NCBI GenBank assembly: GCA_003228965.1 | Contig: QIGP01000294.1 | Coordinates: forward strand, 1-12,679 | Direction: 5' to 3' | Length of the DNA stretch: 12,679 nt | Source: Gammaproteobacteria bacterium | GTDB taxonomy: Bacteria; Pseudomonadota; Gammaproteobacteria; Steroidobacterales; SZUA-146 | Part shown: positions 1 to 9,651 of the stretch, piece by piece | Layout of the letters: each line of letters starts with the position of its first letter | How positions within the stretch are numbered: the first letter of the stretch is position 1 | The notes under the pieces: generated by a model | The model's database searches: none | What the model was told of the DNA's origin: nothing | What the model saw: the letters and a program-made list of their open reading frames with translations, nothing else | Program-made: the position numbers and the translations under genes

Positions 1-3
1 GCG

Positions 4-105
4 AATAGTCGAACTATTTAACGAGGAAGATCGGGAAACTGGGCCGATTTCCGGCCGCCGCAGTAGATGCCTCCTAAGTCCGACAGACTCCGGGGTAGTC
101 TGTCG
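4..105 (+). promoter_or_regulatory. structured 5' leader of thrS (three stem-loops)
   Basis: Three inverted repeats lie in the 174 nt before thrS. Positions 4-9 pair with 13-18 (AATAGT/ACTATT, 3-nt loop). Positions 28-34 pair with 44-50 (AGATCGG/CCGATTT, one GU pair). Positions 81-89 pair perfectly with 97-105 (CGACAGACT/AGTCTGTCG, 7-nt loop CCGGGGT). None is followed by a T-run, so none is a textbook terminator. thrS has almost no Shine-Dalgarno sequence (only GAG at 170-172, too close to the ATG). In E. coli, ThrRS represses its own mRNA by binding leader hairpins that mimic the tRNA-Thr anticodon arm, and this leader could work in a similar way. That is inference: the third loop does not place a Thr anticodon (NGU) in the canonical position. 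The first hairpin may instead belong to the end of an upstream gene. Confidence 0.4.
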
Positions 106-174
106 TCGTGTAAGGTTTAATCTGGAACGCGCAACCGCTACTATTTGTCTGAACTTCAACAACGTGTGTGAGCT

Positions 175-2088
175 ATGCCCGTAATCACTCTGCCTGACGG
201 TAGTCAGCGCCAATTCGATCATGCCGTTACGGTGGCCGACGTTGCCGCTGACATCGGCCCTGGACTTGCTAAAGCCGCTCTTGCTGGCCGTGTTGGCGAC
301 ACCGTGGTTGATACGAGCTACCTCATAAGCGACGACGCCGATCTTGCCATTATTACGGCGCGTGACGACGATGGGCTTGATGTCATTCGCCACTCAACGG
401 CGCATTTAATGGCTCAGGCTGTTAAGCAACTGTTTCCGTCTGCGCAGATCACCATCGGTCCTGTGATTGAAAACGGTTTTTTCTACGACTTTTCTTATGA
501 ACGCGGTTTTACGCCTGAAGATCTGTCAGCCATCGAAACGAGCATGGGCGAGTTGGCCAAGGCAGACCTACAAGTCAGTCGAAGTGAGCTGAGCCGCGAC
601 GACGCAGTGGCCTACTTTAAAGACCAGGGTGAGCACTACAAAGCTGAAATTATTGAAAGCATTCCGGCAGAAGAGGCTATCGGTCTCTATGGTCAGGGTG
701 ACTGGAAAGACTTGTGTCGCGGTCCTCATGTGCCAAGTACAGGGCATCTCAAGGCCTTCAAACTGATGAAGCTTGCTGGCGCCTACTGGCGCGGCGACTC
801 CGACAACGAAATGCTTCAGCGCATTTATGGTACTGCGTGGGGCGACAAAAAGGCGCTCAAGGCGTACTTACATCGATTGGAAGAAGCCGAGAAACGTGAT
901 CACCGCAAATTTGGTACTGCGCTCGATCTCTTTCATCTTCAGCCTGAAGCGCCGGGTATGGTGTTCTGGCACGACAAAGGCTGGAGGCTCTACCTGGTAA
1001 TCGAGAACTACGTGCGCGAGAAGCTCAGCAACGGCGGCTACCAGGAAGTGCGTACACCGCAAATTCTGGACCGTTCGCTATGGGAGAAATCCGGGCACTG
1101 GGGCAAGTACGACGAGAACATGTTCACCACTGGGTCCGAAAAGCGCGATTACGCTATCAAACCCATGAACTGTCCAGGTCACGTGCAAATTTATAACCAC
1201 GGGCTGCACAGCTACAAGGACTTACCCATACGCATGGCCGAATTCGGCTCGTGCCACCGCAATGAGGCCTCTGGAACGCTCCACGGATTGATGCGCGTGC
1301 GCAATTTTGTCCAGGACGATGCGCATATCTTCTGTACCGAGGATCAAATCCAGGAAGAAGTAGCCCGTTTTATCGAATTGCTGAAGGACGTTTACGCCGA
1401 TTTCGGTTTCACCGACATCATCATCAATTTGTCTACGCGTCCCGAGCAGCGGGTGGGGGCAGACGCCCTGTGGGATAAAGCCGAAGCGGCGCTTGAGAGT
1501 GTCCTTAATACCCTGGGCCTCGATTGGACATTACAGGCAGGCGAGGGTGCTTTTTACGGACCCAAAATCGATTTCTCGCTAAAAGACAGTATTGGCAGGG
1601 TTTGGCAGCTGGGCACCATGCAGCTCGATTTCTCAATGCCGGACCGTTTGGACGCCCAATACGTCGATCGGGACGGCGTTAAGCGCACTCCGGTCATGCT
1701 GCATCGCGCAATTCTGGGTTCGCTAGAGCGATTTATCGGTGTTTTGCTCGAACATTACGCCGGAATATTGCCGTTTTGGCTATCTCCTGTGCAGTGCGTT
1801 GTGATGGGAATTACGCACCGTCAGGACGAATATGTGAAAAAAATTGCTGAAACACTGAAAAAACAAGGATTTCGAGTCGATTTAGACTTGAGAAACGAGA
1901 AAATCGGGCTTAAAATCCGCCAGCACTCGGTACAGAAGATTCCGTACCTGCTTGTTGTTGGTGACCGTGAGATGGAAAATGGAACGGTAGCTCTTCGGGC
2001 GCAAAACGGCGATGATCTTGGATCGCAGTCTGTAGAGGCTGTGACGGAACTATTTGCCGATCTGGTTGCCAAACGCAGCCGTGTATAA
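175..2088 (+). CDS. thrS: threonyl-tRNA synthetase
   Basis: This is a class II cytoplasmic aminoacyl-tRNA synthetase that activates threonine with ATP and charges tRNA-Thr. At 637 residues it is close to the E. coli length (642). Domains in order are an N-terminal TGS domain (about 1-62), the editing domain that hydrolyses Ser-tRNA-Thr (about 65-225), the catalytic core (about 245-535) and the anticodon-binding domain (about 536-637). The editing site is visible as H73/H77 (HSTAH) and C181/H185 (CRGPH). The core keeps the three zinc ligands C333, H384 and H510. Motif 2 lies around [11 protein letters not shown] (357-367), and motif 3 is the segment ending [12 protein letters not shown]. The ATG start gives a complete TGS domain although its ribosome-binding site is poor, which suits leader-mediated translational control. 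infC follows at once, as in other gammaproteobacteria. Confidence 0.98.
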   Translation: MPVITLPDGSQRQFDHAVTVADVAADIGPGLAKAALAGRVGDTVVDTSYLISDDADLAIITARDDDGLDVIRHSTAHLMAQAVKQLFPSAQITIGPVIENGFFYDFSYERGFTPEDLSAIETSMGELAKADLQVSRSELSRDDAVAYFKDQGEHYKAEIIESIPAEEAIGLYGQGDWKDLCRGPHVPSTGHLKAFKLMKLAGAYWRGDSDNEMLQRIYGTAWGDKKALKAYLHRLEEAEKRDHRKFGTALDLFHLQPEAPGMVFWHDKGWRLYLVIENYVREKLSNGGYQEVRTPQILDRSLWEKSGHWGKYDENMFTTGSEKRDYAIKPMNCPGHVQIYNHGLHSYKDLPIRMAEFGSCHRNEASGTLHGLMRVRNFVQDDAHIFCTEDQIQEEVARFIELLKDVYADFGFTDIIINLSTRPEQRVGADALWDKAEAALESVLNTLGLDWTLQAGEGAFYGPKIDFSLKDSIGRVWQLGTMQLDFSMPDRLDAQYVDRDGVKRTPVMLHRAILGSLERFIGVLLEHYAGILPFWLSPVQCVVMGITHRQDEYVKKIAETLKKQGFRVDLDLRNEKIGLKIRQHSVQKIPYLLVVGDREMENGTVALRAQNGDDLGSQSVEAVTELFADLVAKRSRV

Positions 2089-2090
2089 TT

Positions 2091-2106
2091 TAGGAGTAAG
2101 AATATA
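2091..2106 (+). promoter_or_regulatory. infC ribosome-binding site selecting an AUA start
   Basis: TAGGAG at 2091-2096 is the only Shine-Dalgarno-like sequence in the thrS-infC gap. Seven nucleotides separate it from ATA at 2104-2106, which is in frame with infC and has no stop codon in between (ATA GCT TCG ATG). The ATG at 2113 lies 16 nt beyond the site, too far for normal initiation. This is the standard infC arrangement: IF3 rejects non-AUG starts, so its own rare start codon (AUU in E. coli) provides negative feedback. Confidence 0.75.
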
Positions 2107-2628
2107 GCTTCGATGAATTCAAAACGTACTCGACGTAATCTGGATATTACGGCGCAAGAGTTACGTGTGATAGACGCTGAGGGTGAGCAACAAGGCATAA
2201 TGAGCCGCGACACCGCCCTTGAATTTGCGAAAAGCCTCGGGCTCGACCTCGTTGAGGTGTCCCCGAACGCTGAGCCGCCCGTCTGTCGTGTTATGGACTA
2301 TGGAAAATTTTTGTTTGAAGAAAACAAGAAAGCCCATGTGGCCAAGAAAAAGCAAAAACAGATTCAGGTTAAAGAGATTAAGTTTCGCCCAGGTACGGAA
2401 GAGGGCGACTACCAGGTCAAATTGAAGAAACTGGTTTACTTTTTGGAAGATGGCGACAAAGCCAAAGTCACGCTGCGTTTTCGCGGTCGTGAAATGGCTC
2501 ACCGCGAGGTTGGAATGGCTATGCTTACTCGCGTAGGCAAGGACCTTGACGAGATTGCCGTCGTGGAGCAGCACCCGAAAATGGAAGGCCGTCAAATGGT
2601 CATGGTGTTTGCCCCTCGCAAGAATTGA
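2104..2628 (+). CDS. infC: translation initiation factor IF-3
   Basis: IF3 binds the 30S subunit, prevents premature 50S joining and proofreads the start codon and initiator tRNA. The N-terminal domain is recognised by the segment around [25 protein letters not shown] Lys-rich linker (AKKKQKQ) follows, and then the C-terminal domain with [29 protein letters not shown] and [11 protein letters not shown]. The proposed AUA start gives 174 residues; starting at the ATG at 2113 gives 171. AUA is preferred because of the spacing of TAGGAG and the family's habit of autoregulation through rare start codons. With AUA the N-terminus is still a few residues shorter than in E. coli, so no conserved part depends on the choice. 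The gene lies 15 nt after thrS and is probably cotranscribed with it. Confidence 0.97.
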   Translation: MASMNSKRTRRNLDITAQELRVIDAEGEQQGIMSRDTALEFAKSLGLDLVEVSPNAEPPVCRVMDYGKFLFEENKKAHVAKKKQKQIQVKEIKFRPGTEEGDYQVKLKKLVYFLEDGDKAKVTLRFRGREMAHREVGMAMLTRVGKDLDEIAVVEQHPKMEGRQMVMVFAPRKN

Positions 2629-2654
2629 GTTAGTTAAGTTTAAGAAAACTGTAG

Positions 2655-2734
2655 TACCGCTAGATCACATAAAGAAAAGCAGCTGCACGGGGAGGCCCGG
2701 TAGTTCACCTGATCACCCCACAGTGGTGGTGACT
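2655..2734 (+). promoter_or_regulatory. infC-rpmI spacer stem-loop, possible L20 control region
   Basis: The 125-nt spacer before rpmI is long for a tightly packed ribosomal operon and can fold. Positions 2702-2709 pair with 2728-2734 (AGT.CACC/GGTGACT, one bulged T), and an inner ACC/GGT stem (2715-2717 with 2725-2727) caps the hairpin. A longer-range pairing TACCG/CGGTA (2655-2659 with 2698-2702) is also possible but competes for A2702. The hairpin ends just upstream of the rpmI Shine-Dalgarno sequence (GGAG, 2744-2747). In E. coli, L20 represses rpmI-rplT translation by binding mRNA structures in this region. The equivalent role here is inferred from position and fold only. Confidence 0.35.
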
Positions 2735-2753
2735 GGTTAAAACGGAGTAAGTA

Positions 2754-2951
2754 ATGTCTAAGATGAAGACCAACCGGGGCGCCGCAAAGCGCTTCAAACG
2801 CACAGGTAAGGGCGGCTTCAAGCGCAAGCAATCCCACCTACGCCATATTCTCACCAAGAAAAGTAGCAAACGTAAACGTCACTTGCGATCCACTGAGCAA
2901 GTTGCTGACTGTGATGTCAGATCCGTTCGTCGTATGTTGCCGTTTGCTTAG
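2754..2951 (+). CDS. rpmI: 50S ribosomal protein L35
   Basis: This small, very basic 65-residue protein is a structural component of the large ribosomal subunit. The N-terminus [20 protein letters not shown], the central [15 protein letters not shown] segment and the C-terminal RRMLPF are typical of bacterial L35, and the length is the family norm. The ATG has a good ribosome-binding site (GGAG, 6-nt spacer). rplT starts 12 nt after its stop, the conserved L35-L20 pair, whose translation is coupled and controlled by L20 in E. coli. Confidence 0.98.
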   Translation: MSKMKTNRGAAKRFKRTGKGGFKRKQSHLRHILTKKSSKRKRHLRSTEQVADCDVRSVRRMLPFA

Positions 2952-2963
2952 GGGAGAATTGAG

Positions 2964-3323
2964 ATGGCTAGAGTAAAAAGAGGCGTCATCGCAAGAGCAC
3001 GCCACAAAAAGATTATCAAAAAAGCGAAGGGTTACTACGGAGCCCGTCGTAATGTCTATCGCGTAGCTAAACAGGCCGTTATCAAAGCTGGCCAATACGC
3101 TTACCGCGACCGTCGTAACCGCAAACGCGAATTCCGTGCACTGTGGATTACACGCATTAACGCAGCATCCCGTATGCACGGTCTGTCATACAGTCGGCTC
3201 ATCGACGGCTTGAAAAAGTCGGCCATTGAAATCGACCGCAAAGTGTTGGCGGACATTGCTGTATTTGATCCAGAAGGTTTTGGTGCTATCGCCGAACAAG
3301 CCAAGTCTGGACTTTCGCAGTAA
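2964..3323 (+). CDS. rplT: 50S ribosomal protein L20
   Basis: L20 binds 23S rRNA early in 50S assembly and, in E. coli, also represses translation of its own operon. The 119-residue product matches the usual length (about 118). It starts [20 protein letters not shown], a basic extension that threads into rRNA, and continues with [19 protein letters not shown] and [18 protein letters not shown], all signature segments. The C-terminal globular part ([20 protein letters not shown]) is complete. The start has GGGGAGA six nucleotides upstream, overlapping the rpmI stop codon. A strong hairpin with a T-run follows the gene. Confidence 0.98.
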   Translation: MARVKRGVIARARHKKIIKKAKGYYGARRNVYRVAKQAVIKAGQYAYRDRRNRKREFRALWITRINAASRMHGLSYSRLIDGLKKSAIEIDRKVLADIAVFDPEGFGAIAEQAKSGLSQ

Positions 3324-3364
3324 TATTCCTGGGCGTTTTTCGCTCACAACATTACGTTTACGAG

Positions 3365-3395
3365 AAGGGAAAGACCTTGGTCTTTCCCTTTTTTT
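3365..3395 (+). terminator. rho-independent hairpin between rplT and pheS (attenuator or partial terminator)
   Basis: An 11-bp perfect stem (3365-3375 with 3380-3390) closes a CTTG loop and runs straight into seven T residues (3389-3395). This is a textbook intrinsic terminator. It lies only 16 nt before the pheS start codon, so pheST must be reached by read-through. In E. coli pheST is attenuated through the Phe-rich leader peptide PheM. Here no ATG, GTG or TTG occurs between the rplT stop and the stem, so a PheM-type peptide is not apparent and the control mechanism is open. Confidence 0.85.
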
Positions 3396-3401
3396 GTCTA
3401 A

Positions 3402-4427
<1,026 letters not shown>

Positions 4428-4445
4428 GTGAGTGGAAAGTAGACT

Positions 4446-6821
4446 ATGTTAGTAAGTGAATCCTGGCTGCGGGAACTGGTTAACCCAAAATTATCAACCC
4501 AAGAGCTGGCGCACCAAATTACGATGGCCGGTCTTGAAGTTGAAGCCATTGAACCTGCCGCCCCTGAGTTTTCAGGCGTTGTGACAGGTCTCGTGCTTGC
4601 TACAGAAAAACATCCTGACGCTGAAAAGCTCAAAGTGTGTTCTGTAGATATCGGCGCTGATGAGCCTTCCGCTATCGTGTGCGGTGCGCCCAACGTGCGC
4701 GCAGGCCTTACGGTTGCCGTGGCAACGGTAGGGGCGCGGTTACCAGGTGGCATTAAAATTCGCAAAGCAAAACTGCGCGGTGTTGTTTCGTACGGCATGA
4801 TTTGTTCTAGCCGGGAGTTAGGGCTTGGAGACGAGCACGACGGCATTTTAGAGCTTACCGAACATGAGATAGGCGTCGATTTTCGCAAGGCGTACGAACT
4901 TGACGATCAAGTCATCGAAATTGGCCTGACCCCGAATCGGGGCGATTGTCTTGGCATGTACGGTGTGGCGCGCGACGTAGCGGCGCTTAATAAAACCAAA
5001 TTCGTAGCGCCACGGGCCGCCGCTGTTCGGGCCACAGTAAGCGATACTATTTCTACCCATCTTGACGCTCCCGAATACTGTGCGCGCTACAGCGGACGGG
5101 TGATTCGCAACATTCGTACTGACGCGCAAACACCGGTGTGGATGGTGGAGCGACTGCGCCGCGCCGGAATCCGCGCAATTCACCCGGTCGTCGACATTAC
5201 CAACTACGTCATGATCGAAAGCGGCAAGCCTATGCACGGGTTTGACCTCGCCACGATGAAAGGCGATGTTCGCGTACGCCTTGCTGAAGACGGTGAAAAA
5301 CTGACTTTGCTCGACGGGCGCGAAATTACGCTAGCGAACGATTTGCTGGTGATTGCCGATAACAGTGGCGCCCGGGCATTGGGCGGCATTATGGGCGGAA
5401 TCGATTCGGGTGTGAGCGATGATACAACCGACGTATTTTTCGAAAGCGCCTATTTCGATCCGTTAAACATTGCCGGTAAAGCGCGCCGTTTTGGCTTGCA
5501 CACCGACGCCTCTCATCGTTTCGAGCGCGGAGTCGATCCCGATTTGTGCGTCGACAGCATTGAGCGGGCCACGCAGCTACTACTGGATATTTGTGGTGGT
5601 GAACCTGGTCCTGTGGTGACCAAAGAAATTGCGGACAATTTGCCCACGCCTGCTCAAATTGCGCTTAGCCAGGATCACCTGGAGCGCTTGATCGGACGCC
5701 GCTACGACAAAAAAGAAGTGACGGAAATCTTTACTTCATTGGGTTGTGGTACGCGTGAAATCGAAGGCGGCTGGGCCGTTACGGCGCCTGGCTACCGGTT
5801 TGACCTGACTATTGCCGAAGATTTAATAGAAGAAGTGGTCCGCGTTCACGGCTACGATCAGGTGGAAGCCACGGCCGCTGTGGCCGAGCTTGGTATGAGC
5901 ACGGCAAGCGAACTGCAAATCGATTCGATGCGAATGCGAGAATTTCTGGTGGCTCGAGGTTACTTTGAAGCCATCACATATTCGTTCGTCGATCCAAAAT
6001 GGCATTCGATACTAATTCCCGAAATAGAGCCGTTACCGTTGGCCAATCCGATCTCTTCCGATCTGTCGGTCATGCGGGCCGGGTTGCTGCCTGGATTGCT
6101 GGGAGCGGTTAAAAAGAATCTTAGTCGTCAAAAACAGCGCGTGCGTTTATTTGAGACAGGTTTGAGGTTTATTCCACAAAGCGATGAAATTGAACAGAAA
6201 AGTGTGATCGGCATCATAGCCACAGGCCCCAGATATGCGGAACAATGGGGCATGGATAAGCACGGAGTTGGTTTTTTTGACGTGAAACAAGACGTTGAGG
6301 CGTTACTCGCCATGGGTGGGTCCGGTCGTGACGTACGCTTTGTTGCAGACGCGCATCCAGTGCTTCACCCGGGTCAATCAGCACGGGTGGTAGTTGACGG
6401 ACACAATGCCGGTTGGTTAGGTGTTCTTCACCCCCAGACGGCCGCTGACGTTGAGGTTGACGGTACGGTAGTTTATTGCGAACTGTTGGAGGAGGTGGCT
6501 CTGGCTGCTTCAATTCCGACATTTACGTCGCTTTCGAAATACCCTGAAGTGCGAAGGGACCTGGCTTTGATCGTACCGGAAGAGGTCACGATCGAGCAGA
6601 TTATGCAAGGTGTGAGGAGCGTAGCTCCGGCTTCGCTCAAAGATCTGCGATTGTTTGATATTTATCGTGGAAAAGGGATAGAAGATGGTGCAAAAAGTGT
6701 CGCTTTAGGCTTGATTTTACAGGAATATTCGCGCACTCTAACTGAGGTGGACATCGATGCCGCAGTTGCTGCCATCGCCACTCATCTAAGTGAAAACCTG
6801 CAAGCAAAAATAAGAGATTAG
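4446..6821 (+). CDS. pheT: phenylalanyl-tRNA synthetase beta subunit
   Basis: This is the tRNA-binding and editing partner of PheS. The 791 residues match the family (795 in E. coli), and all domains can be placed. An N-terminal module is followed by the EMAP/OB-fold tRNA-binding domain (about 39-148, with [11 protein letters not shown] and GAPNV). The B3/B4 editing domain spans about 210-390, with [18 protein letters not shown] and [15 protein letters not shown]. The B5 domain is about 402-475, with [24 protein letters not shown] degenerate synthetase-like core follows (about 485-690). The C-terminal FDX-ACB anticodon-binding domain is about 696-790 ([13 protein letters not shown]). Nothing is missing. 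ihfA begins 2 nt after the stop, so translational coupling is likely. Confidence 0.98.
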   Translation: MLVSESWLRELVNPKLSTQELAHQITMAGLEVEAIEPAAPEFSGVVTGLVLATEKHPDAEKLKVCSVDIGADEPSAIVCGAPNVRAGLTVAVATVGARLPGGIKIRKAKLRGVVSYGMICSSRELGLGDEHDGILELTEHEIGVDFRKAYELDDQVIEIGLTPNRGDCLGMYGVARDVAALNKTKFVAPRAAAVRATVSDTISTHLDAPEYCARYSGRVIRNIRTDAQTPVWMVERLRRAGIRAIHPVVDITNYVMIESGKPMHGFDLATMKGDVRVRLAEDGEKLTLLDGREITLANDLLVIADNSGARALGGIMGGIDSGVSDDTTDVFFESAYFDPLNIAGKARRFGLHTDASHRFERGVDPDLCVDSIERATQLLLDICGGEPGPVVTKEIADNLPTPAQIALSQDHLERLIGRRYDKKEVTEIFTSLGCGTREIEGGWAVTAPGYRFDLTIAEDLIEEVVRVHGYDQVEATAAVAELGMSTASELQIDSMRMREFLVARGYFEAITYSFVDPKWHSILIPEIEPLPLANPISSDLSVMRAGLLPGLLGAVKKNLSRQKQRVRLFETGLRFIPQSDEIEQKSVIGIIATGPRYAEQWGMDKHGVGFFDVKQDVEALLAMGGSGRDVRFVADAHPVLHPGQSARVVVDGHNAGWLGVLHPQTAADVEVDGTVVYCELLEEVALAASIPTFTSLSKYPEVRRDLALIVPEEVTIEQIMQGVRSVAPASLKDLRLFDIYRGKGIEDGAKSVALGLILQEYSRTLTEVDIDAAVAAIATHLSENLQAKIRD

Positions 6822-6823
6822 GT

Positions 6824-7123
6824 ATGGCCCTCACAAAAGCAGATATGGCTGAGTCGTTATTTGACGAGCTCGGTTTGAATAAGCGCGAAGCCCGCGAGTT
6901 AGTTGATGTATTTTTTGAAGATTTACGCGCGTCGCTGGCTAGTGGCGAGCAGGTCAAATTGTCCGGATTCGGCAATTTCGACTTACGTGACAAAAACCAG
7001 CGCCCCGGTCGTAATCCGAAAACTGGTGAAGAAATCCCCATTAGTGCGAGACGAGTTGTCACTTTCCGCCCGGGCCAAAAACTGAAATCGAGAGTAGAGG
7101 CCTATGCTGGAAGCGGGGAATAA
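6824..7123 (+). CDS. ihfA: integration host factor subunit alpha
   Basis: This is a nucleoid-associated DNA-bending protein that works as a heterodimer with IhfB. It acts in recombination, replication initiation and transcription, especially at sigma54 promoters. The 99-residue product starts [20 protein letters not shown], typical of the alpha subunit, and carries the conserved VKLSGFGNF segment. The beta-arm [23 protein letters not shown] (62-84) includes P65, the residue expected to intercalate and kink DNA. The location directly behind pheT is the conserved gammaproteobacterial one. The last 20 nt overlap the next gene. A sigma54-type promoter at the right edge of this window makes the presence of IHF relevant, although it is a housekeeping gene. 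Confidence 0.97.
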   Translation: MALTKADMAESLFDELGLNKREARELVDVFFEDLRASLASGEQVKLSGFGNFDLRDKNQRPGRNPKTGEEIPISARRVVTFRPGQKLKSRVEAYAGSGE

Positions 7124-7460
7124 CAACGAATTACCACCCATTCCGGGAAAGCGTTATTTCACGATCGGCGAGGTTAGTGAGTTGTGCGGGGTCAAACCCC
7201 ACGTGCTGCGCTACTGGGAACAGGAGTTCCCACAGCTAAAGCCCGTAAAACGGCGCGGTAACCGACGCTACTATCAGCGTCAGGACGTCATTATCATCCG
7301 GCAGATCCGAAGTCTGCTGTACGAGGAAGGGTTCACCATTGGTGGCGCAAGGCAACGACTAACGGGCGAAGAAGCGCGTGAAGATGTGTCTCAAAGCCAG
7401 CAAATCATTCGCCAAATGCGCACTGAGCTGGAAGATATACTGAAAATATTGCGGCGCTAA
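7104..7460 (+). CDS. MerR-family transcriptional regulator
   Basis: This 118-residue protein has an N-terminal winged helix-turn-helix of the MerR type (about 17-85), with [22 protein letters not shown], the RRGNRRYY wing and [21 protein letters not shown] short coiled-coil dimerisation helix (about 92-117) ends in DILKILRR. It lacks the C-terminal cysteines of metal-sensing MerR proteins (only C28 is present) and has no ligand-binding domain, so the signal is unknown. From memory, a very similar protein follows ihfA in Pseudomonas and many other gammaproteobacteria and remains functionally uncharacterised. Its ATG lies inside ihfA, 20 nt before that gene's stop, with TAGAGG only 3 nt upstream. 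Translational coupling to ihfA is likely. tRNA-Pro follows after 186 nt. Confidence 0.93.
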   Translation: MLEAGNNNELPPIPGKRYFTIGEVSELCGVKPHVLRYWEQEFPQLKPVKRRGNRRYYQRQDVIIIRQIRSLLYEEGFTIGGARQRLTGEEAREDVSQSQQIIRQMRTELEDILKILRR

Positions 7461-7470
7461 TGGCGCGGCA

Positions 7471-7494
7471 GGCTGAACCTCTTCAGGTTCGGTC
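7471..7494 (+). terminator. hairpin after the MerR-type gene
   Basis: GAACCT/AGGTTC (7475-7480 with 7485-7490) around a CTTC loop is extended outwards by four more pairs, two of them GU, giving a 10-bp stem 11 nt after the stop codon. Only a short T stretch (TTT, 7497-7499) follows. It fits the end of the thrS-to-merR transcript as a weak terminator or 3'-end stabiliser. The rest of the 186-nt gap before the tRNA shows no ORF. Confidence 0.45.
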
Positions 7495-7646
7495 AGTTTC
7501 CGCAAAACCGATTGTCGCGGGACGCTAATCCATCTATGATTGGCGCCCTTCGAATGTCCCCGGGTGTCAGGTTTCAAGGTCGTTCGAAAGTACAGGAGAG
7601 CGGTGCGGTTATTACACCGGATTGCCGCCTGTAAATAGTTGAAAGT

Positions 7647-7723
<77 letters not shown>

Positions 7724-7745
7724 ATCAACTGGTTCTATTCGGTCT

Positions 7746-7763
7746 ATCGCCTGATCAGGTGAT
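7746..7763. terminator. symmetric hairpin between tRNA-Pro and the convergent gene
   Basis: The perfect palindrome CCTGATCAGG (7750-7759) sits inside a longer 7-bp stem (ATCGCCT/AGGTGAT, one GU pair, GATC loop). It overlaps the stop codon of the minus-strand oxidoreductase gene and follows the tRNA by 22 nt. Its place between convergent units suggests a shared transcription end, but no T-run follows on either strand. Confidence 0.3.
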
Positions 7764-8810
7764 GACTATATTCGAAGATCCCGGAAGTTTTGACGCAAAC
7801 TGCGGTCCCATGAGTTGAGACGGCGTGTAAGCACCGCTGTTTTTTACGTTGTCCAGCAGGAAACGACTCACTTCAATGGATGCCTGCACGGTTAGCGCGT
7901 AACCGTTAGCGGTCACGAGCCTTGCCGTACGCACGTGGCCCGAGGCGTTTCGAACTTCCCCCCAAACATAGGTTTTGTCGGTGTCCAGCATCTTTTGGTC
8001 AGGCCCTGTAATGCGCTTGTCAATTTGTTTACGAATTATTGACTGCACCCAACTCCAGCCTAATACGCTACGCATAGAATTAAGACGGCGAAGTTGACCA
8101 ATCAATTTGGGTGTAGCGGGCACGTAGGCTTCAATGTTGGGAATGCCCGTTGAATGCCAGGCAGTGGCAACATCACCCCAGGGTATGGTCATGGCTGTTT
8201 TGGTGCCGTTACCAAAATCAATGTCCTTGGAATGAAACGCAAGAGGAACCTCCACGATGTTGCCGTCGCGACGAACACGACCACCACCAGGTAATTTCGC
8301 TGCAGTCGTTTTTGCTGTACCCGGACTTAAGCTGGAACTTGAATCAAAGCCCAGAGCCAGGTGAGTCGCGTCGTCCATAGCCTGCTTTAGCGTGGCAGCG
8401 ATACAGTCGGTGGGTACAACGTCGAAACCCGCGCCTGGGCAGAGCGCTACACCAGCCGCTTTGGCTGCGTCGTGTCGAGAGTGGGCGTATTCGAAGACGT
8501 CGATTTCACCGGTAATATCGATGTAGTGCGTGTTCGTATCGAGACACGCTTCTATGAGTGGCTGAGCCGTTTGGCTGAAAGGGCCAGCGCAATTCAGTAC
8601 GACTGAGACGTCTTTTAAATGGCGTCGCAGTCGCTCGCGTTCCACCAGGTCGATGACCACGTGTTTGCAGCCCGTATCGCCTGCCAGTCGGGTCAAAGGA
8701 CCAGCTGATCGACCACCAATGAGTGGTCGCATTCCCTGGTTTCTGGCTTCCTTAACCGTGAGCTTTCCGGTGTATCCATTAGCACCGTATATGAGCCAGT
8801 TGTCGGCCAT
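7755..8810 (-). CDS. saccharopine dehydrogenase-like NAD(P)-binding oxidoreductase
   Basis: The 351-residue protein begins with a Rossmann fold: GANGYTG (9-15) is the dinucleotide-binding GxxGxxG loop, [11 protein letters not shown] (32-42) the following strand and turn, and NCAGPF (73-78) the conserved strand 4 motif. HYIDITGE (95-102) and [12 protein letters not shown] (124-135) are typical of the saccharopine dehydrogenase NADP-binding family (COG3268-like), which includes trans-acting enoyl reductases of lipid synthesis. It is too short and divergent to be a lysine-pathway saccharopine dehydrogenase, so the substrate is unknown. No N-terminal signal or clear membrane segment was seen. The ATG has GAGGAG about 10 nt upstream. 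The gene is transcribed towards tRNA-Pro and is divergent from the phosphatase-like gene, with 127 nt shared between them. Confidence 0.88.
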   Translation of the reverse strand: MADNWLIYGANGYTGKLTVKEARNQGMRPLIGGRSAGPLTRLAGDTGCKHVVIDLVERERLRRHLKDVSVVLNCAGPFSQTAQPLIEACLDTNTHYIDITGEIDVFEYAHSRHDAAKAAGVALCPGAGFDVVPTDCIAATLKQAMDDATHLALGFDSSSSLSPGTAKTTAAKLPGGGRVRRDGNIVEVPLAFHSKDIDFGNGTKTAMTIPWGDVATAWHSTGIPNIEAYVPATPKLIGQLRRLNSMRSVLGWSWVQSIIRKQIDKRITGPDQKMLDTDKTYVWGEVRNASGHVRTARLVTANGYALTVQASIEVSRFLLDNVKNSGAYTPSQLMGPQFASKLPGSSNIVIT

Positions 8811-8851
8811 GGGTTAAGGTCTCCTCGGGTCGCCAAAGCTGCTGGGATGCC

Positions 8852-8857
8852 ATTGTA
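8852..8857 (-). promoter_or_regulatory. possible -10 box for the oxidoreductase gene
   Basis: Read on the minus strand this is TACAAT, 5 of 6 matches to the sigma70 -10 box, about 41 nt before the start codon. No convincing -35 box stands 16-18 nt upstream. Location in the divergent spacer is the main support. Confidence 0.3.
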
Positions 8858-8878
8858 ACGTATTCTGCAACACGCTTA

Positions 8879-8907
8879 TTGACTACGCTTGCACGCATCC
8901 CTATGTT
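8879..8907 (+). promoter_or_regulatory. sigma70-type promoter for the histidine phosphatase-like gene
   Basis: TTGACT (8879-8884, 5 of 6 matches) and TATGTT (8902-8907, 4 of 6) are separated by exactly 17 nt, the optimal spacing. Transcription would start near 8914, giving a leader of about 24 nt that contains AAGGGA (8923-8928) 9 nt before the ATG at 8938. Confidence 0.65.
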
Positions 8908-8937
8908 ACGCAGTGTACTCGCAAGGGATTAGATATC

Positions 8938-9651
8938 ATGCCCAGTATTGTTCTGGTTCGCCACGGTCAAGCGTCCTTCGGCTCTGACAACTACGACAAG
9001 CTGTCCGATTTGGGCCGCCGCCAAGCGGCGGCGACTGGTGTGCAACTGGCGCGCTCCGGCATACGACCTGACAAAGTGTATTCAGGCACTATGGAGCGTC
9101 AAAAAGATACCGCTGAGCTTGCTCTAAAATCTATGGGGCACGCGGCCCCGGTGACTAATCTGAGCGCCTTTGACGAATACGATTCGACTAATATTTTCTC
9201 GGCCTATCTGCCAGCAGTTCTTGACGAGCACCCGGATATTCGTGATCGAATTACGCGTGCCGACTATGGCATGCTTCGTGATCGCGTCGTGTTTCGGCGG
9301 TTGTTTTTTCCCGTTATGACGCGCTGGATAGAGGGGCATGCGGTAAACGGCGAGGCCCACGAATCCTGGGCCGATTTTCAAGGGCGTGTGATCGGCGGTC
9401 TCGATCAAGTTGGTGCAGCACTTGGTGGCGACGAGTGTGCGGTTGTCTTTACGTCCGGCGGAGTAATATCAGTCTCAATGACGCACGCGCTCGGCATGGA
9501 CAGCGCGCGAAGCCCTGAATTTAATTGGCGCACTGCGAATGCATCAATCACCAGGTTTATGCGTACAGACCGCGGTATCGAGCTTGAGGCGTACAACAAC
9601 TACTCGCACTTGCAAACGGGCGAAGAGGGACTGCGAGTTACCTATTTGTAG
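8938..9651 (+). CDS. histidine phosphatase superfamily protein (second catalytic His replaced by Ser)
   Basis: The 237-residue protein has the phosphoglycerate mutase/histidine phosphatase fold. VLVRHGQ (5-11) holds the phospho-accepting His9 with Arg8. SGTMERQKDTAE (49-60) holds the second phosphate-binding Arg54. FDEYDS (78-83) supplies a likely acidic catalytic residue (E80). The C-terminal motif, usually VSHGG, reads VFTSGGVI (170-177), so the second active-site histidine is replaced by Ser173. From memory, some relatives in similar gene neighbourhoods share a TSGG motif, so this may define a subfamily rather than a random loss. Reduced or altered activity is inferred. Substrate is unknown. 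It has its own promoter, and the kinase gene follows on the same strand after 122 nt. Confidence 0.9.
   Translation: MPSIVLVRHGQASFGSDNYDKLSDLGRRQAAATGVQLARSGIRPDKVYSGTMERQKDTAELALKSMGHAAPVTNLSAFDEYDSTNIFSAYLPAVLDEHPDIRDRITRADYGMLRDRVVFRRLFFPVMTRWIEGHAVNGEAHESWADFQGRVIGGLDQVGAALGGDECAVVFTSGGVISVSMTHALGMDSARSPEFNWRTANASITRFMRTDRGIELEAYNNYSHLQTGEEGLRVTYL

Noticed and set aside
81..105. Reading the thrS leader hairpin as a tRNA-Thr anticodon mimic
   Set aside because: The 7-nt loop CCGGGGT places GGG at the anticodon position, not NGU, and the stem is 9 bp. Kept only as a hairpin of unknown role.
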